DNA from: Pantoea alhagi
GTDB lineage: Bacteria; Pseudomonadota; Gammaproteobacteria; Enterobacterales; Enterobacteriaceae
NCBI RefSeq assembly: GCF_002101395.1
Contig: NZ_CP019706.1
Coordinates: 3,162,001-3,226,000 of the forward strand
Direction: 5' to 3'
DNA length: 64,000 nucleotides
Part shown: piece after piece, positions 59,281-64,000 of the stretch
Numbering within the stretch: the first letter of the stretch is position 1
How the letters are laid out: the number at the start of each line of letters is the position of its first letter
Translations under genes and position numbers: made by a program
The notes under the pieces: model-generated
Told to the model about the DNA's origin: nothing
What the model saw: only the letters and a program-made list of their open reading frames with translations
The model's database searches: none

Positions 59281-60831
59281 CTAATTGCCATTATGCTGTA
59301 GCGACAGACCAGAGGTTCCCCGCTCCAGTTTAAAGACATTGATCGCCTCTGTTAGCTGTGCGGCCTGAAGGCTGAGATCCTGGGTAATTTTTGTCGATTC
59401 CTCCACCAGCGCGGCATTTTTCTGCGTCACATTATCAATATCGTTCAGCGCCTGTGCTATTTGAGTCACGCCTGAACTTTGTTCCGCCGAGGCGAGGGTG
59501 ATCCCCTGCATGATCTCATTTACCTGCGCTATTGATGAAACCAGTTCTTTCATGGTGTTTCCCGCCTCGGTAACCCGATCGGTGCCCTGGTTCACATTTT
59601 TTACGGATTCAGCGATTAACTGGTTAATTTCCTTCGCCGCATCTGAGCTGCGCTTCGCCAGATTACGCACCTCTGCCGCTACAACAGCAAATCCCCGGCC
59701 TTGTTCCCCTGCGCGTGCTGCTTCAACAGCGGCATTCAACGCCAGAATGTTGGTCTGATCGGCAATATCGTTAATCACATTATTGATAAACGCGATGCGG
59801 TTCGCGCTATGTTCAATATTTCCCATGGTGGAGATGACATTGCTCATAATATCTGCGGCGTTGTGGGAAATCTGACTGGCCCGCGTGGTTAACTGGCTGG
59901 CCTGGTCGGCAGTTTCAGCGTTCTGGGATACGGTAATTTTAATCTCTTCCATACTGGCTGCGGTTTGCTGCAAAGAGGTGGCTTGTGACTCGGTGCGCGA
60001 GGACAAATCATCATTTCCAAGCGCGATGTTATTTGTGTTTTGCTCGATATGGGCGGCAGAATGTTGCACCGATGAGATCATAGCGATCAAAGCATTTTTC
60101 ATCTTATTCATTTCGGCGAAAAGCAAACCGAACTCATTTTTATCCTCACAGGGAACAGGAACCAGCAAGTTACCCTTGCTGATCTCAGCAAATATGAGTG
60201 ATGACTGATGCAATTTATAGAGAAGATTATTTCTTACCCAGCGCCAGGTGGTCACAGAGATAATGATAATGACAATAAACACGGCGCTTGAAAAAATTAC
60301 AATTTTATTTTTATATTCATGTGCCAGGCTGGCGTACAGTTTGTTTTCTTCCTCCTCTTGCTGTAGGACGTTATTCACACGTTCGCTTAAATCAGCCAGT
60401 ATACTGGAGGTTGACGTCGTGGCACTGCCGCCGTTAAGAAGCTGCTGCAACGAGAAGCTATAGATCCTTACCAGTTCGTTAGTGAATTTGATAATCTCTT
60501 TCACATCCTGCTCCTGCCTGAATACTTCCAGCTCTTTCAATGCAATTTCGATATCTTTCATCCGGCGTTTAGATGAATCCACGTAGCGCTGTGTCAGTGG
60601 AGCTTTACGCCATATATCTGCATCCAGCGTATTTATATCAGCACGCGTCATGGCAATTTTATATCTGATTTCATTCAGAATTAGGGATTTTTGACTGGAG
60701 ACTTTCGATTGTTCAAAGATATATTCGGAACTTATTCCAATGTTAATAACGTAAGCGATAAAAAAAGTGATAACAATCAAAATAATTAATATTAAACTGT
60801 TCGCGGCGGTCACAATCCTGATGTTGCGCAT
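59281..60831 (-). CDS. Methyl-accepting chemotaxis protein (Tar/Tsr-like signalling domain)
   Basis: 516 residues. Transmembrane helices at about 11-32 and 185-208 bracket a four-helix-bundle ligand domain (IRYKIAMTRADINTLDADIW). HAMP at about 210-260, then the cytoplasmic domain with the canonical tip IADQTNILALNAAVEAARAGE-GRGFAVVAAEVRNLA, so it should couple to CheA/CheW. There is no C-terminal pentapeptide for CheR/CheB, so it is a low-abundance-type receptor. No flagellar sigma-28 promoter was recognised upstream. Confidence 0.95.
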   Translation of the reverse strand: MRNIRIVTAANSLILIILIVITFFIAYVINIGISSEYIFEQSKVSSQKSLILNEIRYKIAMTRADINTLDADIWRKAPLTQRYVDSSKRRMKDIEIALKELEVFRQEQDVKEIIKFTNELVRIYSFSLQQLLNGGSATTSTSSILADLSERVNNVLQQEEEENKLYASLAHEYKNKIVIFSSAVFIVIIIISVTTWRWVRNNLLYKLHQSSLIFAEISKGNLLVPVPCEDKNEFGLLFAEMNKMKNALIAMISSVQHSAAHIEQNTNNIALGNDDLSSRTESQATSLQQTAASMEEIKITVSQNAETADQASQLTTRASQISHNAADIMSNVISTMGNIEHSANRIAFINNVINDIADQTNILALNAAVEAARAGEQGRGFAVVAAEVRNLAKRSSDAAKEINQLIAESVKNVNQGTDRVTEAGNTMKELVSSIAQVNEIMQGITLASAEQSSGVTQIAQALNDIDNVTQKNAALVEESTKITQDLSLQAAQLTEAINVFKLERGTSGLSLQHNGN

Positions 60832-61189
60832 AAAATTCCTTCTCCATTTTATTTTTGTTATTAATAGAATCGGTATAACTACGGAAAACTAAAAAAATAT
60901 AAAGCGCTGTAATGTTGAATTATTTAGCCAGCAGCCAGAAATCACCTGGTTGGTAATCAGGGTCCGTACGCAAACCTGTCAAAGAGAGATTGTGCTCATT
61001 TCAGTGACCATTGCCGCTAAGGGCTCACCCCGCGATAAGAGGCACCGCAGTCAGTGGCAGCGCCGCAGATCAGGCGCTATTTTTTAAGCAATTATTATCA
61101 GGGCCTAAAGTGATCTGGCGCAAAGTTTGCCAAAACAGGCCATAATTGGTTAGATCGTTGTTTTAGCCTAACCGGTCCGGGAGGACAGT
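60832..61189. other. Gene-free interval with an orphan terminator
   Basis: About 360 bases. The chemoreceptor gene is read leftward and the next gene rightward, so it should hold only promoters. Yet a good rightward terminator ends at 61085 (listed separately) with no gene before it. Confidence 0.5.
61059..61085 (+). terminator. Orphan rightward intrinsic terminator
   Basis: AGCGCC (61059-61064) pairs with GGCGCT (61073-61078), then ATTTTTT. No plus-strand gene lies upstream within 1.8 kb, so it may end a small RNA encoded between about 60900 and 61059. Confidence 0.6.
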
Positions 61190-61459
61190 ATGTCCAGCAT
61201 TAAACTTACGGTACGGCGACTGTATAAGCTGCAAGGAGAGCGCATGGTTAATACGCGCGCAACGGCGCGCGTATATGTTGGGGAAACCCTGGTCGCCACG
61301 GAAGAGATTACTGGCATGACGGAAAGTTCGGTCAGCAAATATTTGCACCACCAGGCCGGTAATGGACCGTTACGCGTTGAGTGGGACTGTGAAGGCATTG
61401 CCGATATGGCGGTCAGCGAGATACAGGCTTGTCCCTGTTGTCAGCATAATGAACTGTAA
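61190..61459 (+). CDS. Hypothetical small protein, 89 residues
   Basis: Not recognised. It is soluble and mixed alpha/beta (IKLTVRRLYKLQGERMVNTRATARVYVGETLVATEEITGM is split here by reading), with a C-terminal CPCC that could bind a metal. The strong GGGAGGACAGT ribosome site and the 14-base gap to yedI suggest an operon with it. Confidence 0.6.
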   Translation: MSSIKLTVRRLYKLQGERMVNTRATARVYVGETLVATEEITGMTESSVSKYLHHQAGNGPLRVEWDCEGIADMAVSEIQACPCCQHNEL

Positions 61460-61473
61460 AAAAGGAAACTAAC

Positions 61474-62376
61474 TTGGCTGGAACTAGCTTACTGACACTG
61501 CTTGATGACATCGCTACTTTACTTGATGACATTTCCATTATGGGAAAAGTCGCGATGAAAAAAACGGCTGGCGTATTGGGTGACGACTTATCCCTTAACG
61601 CGCAGCAGGTTAGCGGGATAAAAGCAAACCGGGAACTACCGGTGGTGTGGGGCGTAGCGAAAGGCTCGTTCCTTAATAAACTGATCCTGGTGCCGTTGGC
61701 GCTGGTTATCAGTGCCTTTGCGCCCTGGGCAATCACGCCGCTGTTGATGATCGGCGGGGCTTACCTCTGTTACGAAGGTGTGGAAAAGGTCATGCACACC
61801 CTGCAGCATGATAAAAATGCTGAAACGCCCGAGGCGCGTCAGCTGCGGCTGCAGAAACTGGTAGAGCAGGATCCTGCTGGCTATGAGAAAACGAAGATCA
61901 AAGGCGCGGTGCGCACTGATTTTATTCTCTCCGCAGAGATTGTAGCCATCACCCTGGGCATAGTTTCCGCCGCACCGCTTCTGAATCAGATTTTGGTTTT
62001 ATCCGGCATCGCCATTTTGGTTACCGTCGGCGTGTATGGCCTTGTGGCCGCTATCGTAAAGCTGGACGATCTTGGCTTCTGGCTGTGCGATAAATCTTCA
62101 GCGGTAGCGCAGGCGGTGGGGAAAACGCTGCTGGTGCTGGCACCCTGGCTGATGAAGGTGCTTTCTGTGGTGGGCACCCTGGCTATGTTCCTGGTGGGCG
62201 GCGGTATTGTCGTGCATGGTATTCCGGTGTTGCACCATATGATCACCCACTTCAGCGAAGGTTTTCATGGTGTGATTACCGTACTGCTGGAAAACGGCGC
62301 TAACCTGGTGATCGGCTTTATTATTGGTTCGATTGTGCTGTTAGCGGTAAATCTGATTGCGAAGCTGCGCGCTTAA
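61474..62376 (+). CDS. yedI: YedI, DUF808 inner-membrane protein
   Basis: 300 residues (E. coli 305), starting at a TTG with AAAGGAAACTAAC before it. The start AGTSLLTLLDDIATLLDDI and the KKTAGVLGDDLSLNAQQVSG stretch are diagnostic for DUF808. About five to six transmembrane segments follow in the middle and C-terminal half. Function unknown. The yodC-yedI-vsr-dcm-yedJ set is the same as in E. coli with other genes inserted. Confidence 0.96.
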   Translation: MAGTSLLTLLDDIATLLDDISIMGKVAMKKTAGVLGDDLSLNAQQVSGIKANRELPVVWGVAKGSFLNKLILVPLALVISAFAPWAITPLLMIGGAYLCYEGVEKVMHTLQHDKNAETPEARQLRLQKLVEQDPAGYEKTKIKGAVRTDFILSAEIVAITLGIVSAAPLLNQILVLSGIAILVTVGVYGLVAAIVKLDDLGFWLCDKSSAVAQAVGKTLLVLAPWLMKVLSVVGTLAMFLVGGGIVVHGIPVLHHMITHFSEGFHGVITVLLENGANLVIGFIIGSIVLLAVNLIAKLRA

Positions 62377-62415
62377 TGTATAAAGTGCGGCGAAATTGAT
62401 TAACGGGAGCAGGCC

Positions 62416-62547
62416 ATGAACGACGATATGTTTGAATTTGATATTGATGCTCAGCTGGAAGAGGCGCAGGCTAACGCTGAAAAGAAAGCCAGCGAAGTGC
62501 CGGTTGAGCTGAATGATGAAGCTGATTGCGAAGGCTGCAAAATCTAA
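62416..62547 (+). CDS. Small acidic CxxC protein, 43 residues
   Basis: Too short for automatic calls but with ATG, a GGAGCAGGCC ribosome site and coding-like composition. The N-terminal 32 residues are acidic and helical (DAQLEEAQANAEKKASE); the end is CEGCKI, a CxxC that could bind a metal or react with thiols. Its own terminator follows at 62578. It lies 40 bases after yedI and is likely co-transcribed. No family is recognised. Confidence 0.6.
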   Translation: MNDDMFEFDIDAQLEEAQANAEKKASEVPVELNDEADCEGCKI

Positions 62548-62577
62548 TCATCGATGGCTTCTCAGCAATATATTTAA

Positions 62578-62601
62578 AACGGACACCTGTCCGTTTTTTT
62601 T
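62578..62601 (+). terminator. Intrinsic terminator of the yedI operon
   Basis: ACGGACA-CC-TGTCCGT followed by eight T. Confidence 0.93.
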
Positions 62602-62768
62602 GTCTCCCGTGCGGGTGAAACCAGGGTTAACTTTGCTGTTTTATTTTTTGCTGATATTTCGTCAACTTCCGCACGTCATGATGCTTTTTAGGAGAGCGCG
62701 GCAGGAAATTTCCAGTGGGGCTGCTATACATAATGGGTGCTTTTTCACCAAACTAAGGAGGCCGCATT

Positions 62769-62948
62769 ATGTTTATCAGCGTCAGTGATGAAGTGAAGCA
62801 TAAAGAGGATGGTCAAACCATGATCGTCACCGGCATTGCCAGCGGAATGGTGGAATGTCGCTGGTATGACGGTTACAGCGTAAGACGCGAAACATTCCAT
62901 GAAGAAGAACTGTTCCCGGTTAATTCTGCCCGCCAGCTTGCCAGCTAA
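62769..62948 (+). CDS. yodC: YodC, small DUF2158 protein
   Basis: 59 residues with ATG and a strong CTAAGGAGGCC ribosome site. VSDEVKHKEDGQTMIVTG, MVECRWYDGY, RRETFHEEEL match E. coli YodC (60 residues) as I recall it. Function unknown. It was missed by the ORF length cut-off. In E. coli yodC also neighbours yedI. Confidence 0.93.
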   Translation: MFISVSDEVKHKEDGQTMIVTGIASGMVECRWYDGYSVRRETFHEEELFPVNSARQLAS

Positions 62949-62962
62949 ATCCTTTCTCTTCC

Positions 62963-62994
62963 CCCGCCAGCCTTGACTGGCGGGATGAGTTTTT
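62963..62994 (+). terminator. Intrinsic terminator of yodC
   Basis: CCCGCCAG (62963-62970) pairs with CTGGCGGG (62977-62984), followed by ATGAGTTTTT. Confidence 0.85.
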
Positions 62995-63049
62995 GTACAT
63001 TTGGTTCATTATGTATCTTTTTTAGCGCAATATTGCGCTTTTGATGAAC
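62994..63049. promoter_or_regulatory. Operator/promoter region of the CI-like repressor
   Basis: A 19-base element TGTACATTTGGTTCATTAT (62994-63012), a perfect 16-base palindrome AGCGCAATATTGCGCT (63024-63039) and ATGAACC, the reverse of GGTTCAT, at 63044-63050. The 19-base element recurs upstream of the holin-like gene. This is a layered operator for autoregulation. Confidence 0.65.
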
Positions 63050-63059
63050 CAGGTGAACT

Positions 63060-63737
63060 ATGTCAGAAGAAACTCTTCGTCACGCTTTTTCCGCAAGGCT
63101 TATTGAAGCCTGTAATCGTAAAGGACTGGAATCGCACGGGCGCGGTGTCACTCTGGCGCGTGTCCTGTCGGTAACGCCGCGTGCCGTTGGTAAATGGCTG
63201 AACGGCGAGGCGATGCCGCGCGATGGTAAAATGCAGGCGCTGGCGGACTATCTGGACGTTAGCCGCGAGTGGCTGCAATTGGGCACCACGGCGCTAGATA
63301 ATAACGTGCGTGCGGTTGCTCAGGCGCCCGGCTATAACAGCTATCCACTGATAAGCTGGGTCAGCGCCGGGCTCTGGAGCGAGGCGGTAGAGCCCTGGTC
63401 ACGGGCGGAAATCGATCGCTGGCCAGCCACTACGCGTCACGTCAGTGAAAACAGCTTCTGGCTGGAGGTTAAAGGCGATTCAATGACCTCGCCGGTGGGG
63501 CTGAGTATTCCGGAAGGAATGATGATTCTGGTCGATCCTGATATTCCCGCCACCTCCGGGAAACTGGTGGTGGCGCGCTTAATCAATGCTAATGAAGCTA
63601 CCTTTAAACGCTATATCGAAGATGGCGGGCGTAAGTATCTTAAGCCGTTAAATCCAGAATATAAAATGCAGGAAATTCATGATGATTGCCGCATTATCGG
63701 CGTGGTTGTCGAAGCAAAATGGGAAAATTTAGCTTAA
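63060..63737 (+). CDS. LexA/CI-like phage repressor (HTH plus S24 peptidase)
   Basis: 225 residues. HTH at about 25-70 (LARVLSVTPRAVGKWLNGEAMPRDGKMQALADYLDV). The S24 autoproteolysis domain begins near 95: cleavage bond Ala-Gly in ISWVSAGLWSE, catalytic Ser in VKGDSMTSP at about 141 and Lys in ATSGKLVVARL near 180. All parts of a LexA/CI repressor are intact, so it should be inactivated by activated RecA during SOS. It precedes a probable holin gene with which it shares an operator sequence. Such repressors control temperate phages and phage-tail bacteriocins. Confidence 0.9.
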   Translation: MSEETLRHAFSARLIEACNRKGLESHGRGVTLARVLSVTPRAVGKWLNGEAMPRDGKMQALADYLDVSREWLQLGTTALDNNVRAVAQAPGYNSYPLISWVSAGLWSEAVEPWSRAEIDRWPATTRHVSENSFWLEVKGDSMTSPVGLSIPEGMMILVDPDIPATSGKLVVARLINANEATFKRYIEDGGRKYLKPLNPEYKMQEIHDDCRIIGVVVEAKWENLA

Positions 63738-63756
63738 GCGATTCAGTTAACAATGT

Positions 63757-63798
63757 GAACTAATTGTTCTTGCAATAAGTGTACTTTTGGTTCATTAT
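63757..63798. promoter_or_regulatory. Operator region upstream of the holin-like gene
   Basis: GAAC-TAATT-GTTC (63757-63769) is an inverted repeat, and TGTACTTTTGGTTCATTAT (63780-63798) differs from the element at 62994 in one base of 19. Confidence 0.65.
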
Positions 63799-63830
63799 CT
63801 CTCTATCCTTTTATCGTCGGGAGAAGAGGA

Positions 63831-64000
63831 ATGGACTGGATAATGAATGGCATCTTGTTGCTGTTGGGCGTGGTTAAAGGCTCTGTCAGTGAGCTAACGC
63901 TTCAGGAATGGGGCTATCTGGTTGGCATCGTTTTTACTCTGTTGCGTGGCATCATGATCTGGCGTGACAACCGTAACGAGCAGCGGCGACGTACTGAAAT
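63831..64000 (+). CDS. Probable phage holin, 3'-truncated by window edge
   Basis: 57 codons are visible to the edge. MDWIMNGILLLLGVVKGSVS forms one hydrophobic segment and YLVGIVFTLLRGIMIW a second, followed by a basic stretch (RDNRNEQRRR), the layout of small class II phage holins. The ribosome site GAAGAGGA is good. Together with the repressor it begins a lysis cassette of a prophage or tailocin. Confidence 0.75.
   Translation, partial: MDWIMNGILLLLGVVKGSVSELTLQEWGYLVGIVFTLLRGIMIWRDNRNEQRRRTE

Noticed and set aside
1..64000. CRISPR arrays, rRNA genes, complete insertion sequences
   Set aside because: None seen on reading; no regular spacer-repeat pattern and no transposase apart from the Rpn-type nuclease.

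Overview
The window reads as chromosome of a gamma-proteobacterium of the order Enterobacterales. The basis is gene content and order: nac-cbl, amn, yeeO, mtfA, yedJ, dcm, vsr, yedI and yodC are enterobacterial core genes, and three identical tRNA-Asn(GTT) genes lie among them, much as in the cbl-nac/yeeO/amn/mtfA neighbourhood of Escherichia coli. The accessory genes (CitMHS carrier, molybdo-hydroxylase operon, pemIK, cadCBA) would fit Erwiniaceae such as Pantoea or Mixta, but the genus cannot be fixed without a database.

Layout. 1-3 kb: the end of a DNA/RNA endonuclease gene, a TetR regulator, a PhyH-like putative oxygenase and tRNA-Asn 1. 3.5-7.1 kb: a sugar/polyol ABC transporter. 7.4-9.8 kb: an Rpn-type nuclease and a CitMHS carrier. 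10.3-12.4 kb: the LysR regulators nac and cbl; nac has a sigma-54 promoter and an NtrC site. 12.4-18.4 kb: a GNAT, a ThDP enzyme, an SDR and a GGDEF-EAL protein. 18.7-22 kb: a solitary phnH, an NCS2 purine permease with its own NtrC/sigma-54 promoter, and mdtJI preceded by a 32-codon upstream ORF. 22-27.4 kb: amn and a three-gene molybdenum hydroxylase operon of the PaoABC type. 28.4-32.5 kb: an iron-type ABC transporter plus MFS operon behind a Fur box. 33.9-34.9 kb: pemIK with a decayed second pemK next to tRNA-Asn 2. 35.3-44.4 kb: yeeO, a peptidase/MFS pair with a divergent LysR gene, and an SDR/isomerase/hydrolase operon. 44.6-50 kb: the acid-stress lysine decarboxylase system cadA-cadB-cadC, then tRNA-Asn 3. 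50.5-62.9 kb: mtfA, an ASCH-type protein, yedJ, two chemoreceptors, queH, dcm, alaX, vsr, yedI and yodC. 63-64 kb: a LexA/CI-like repressor and the start of a probable holin gene sharing an operator, i.e. the edge of a prophage or phage-tail bacteriocin cluster.

How the genes work together. Nitrogen is the clearest theme. nac and the purine permease both carry GG-N10-GC promoters and upstream NtrC sites, so nitrogen starvation should raise both the Nac relay and purine uptake; amn (AMP to adenine) and possibly the molybdo-hydroxylase sit nearby. Other modules are acid/polyamine stress (cadCBA, mdtJI), iron uptake (Fur-box operon), DNA methylation with mismatch repair (dcm, vsr) and signalling (GGDEF-EAL, two chemoreceptors).

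No complete mobile element, rRNA or CRISPR array was seen. The best leads are the nitrogen-controlled purine permease, the solo phnH, the mdtU-like upstream ORF, the decayed pemK copy, and the repressor/holin operon at the right edge.
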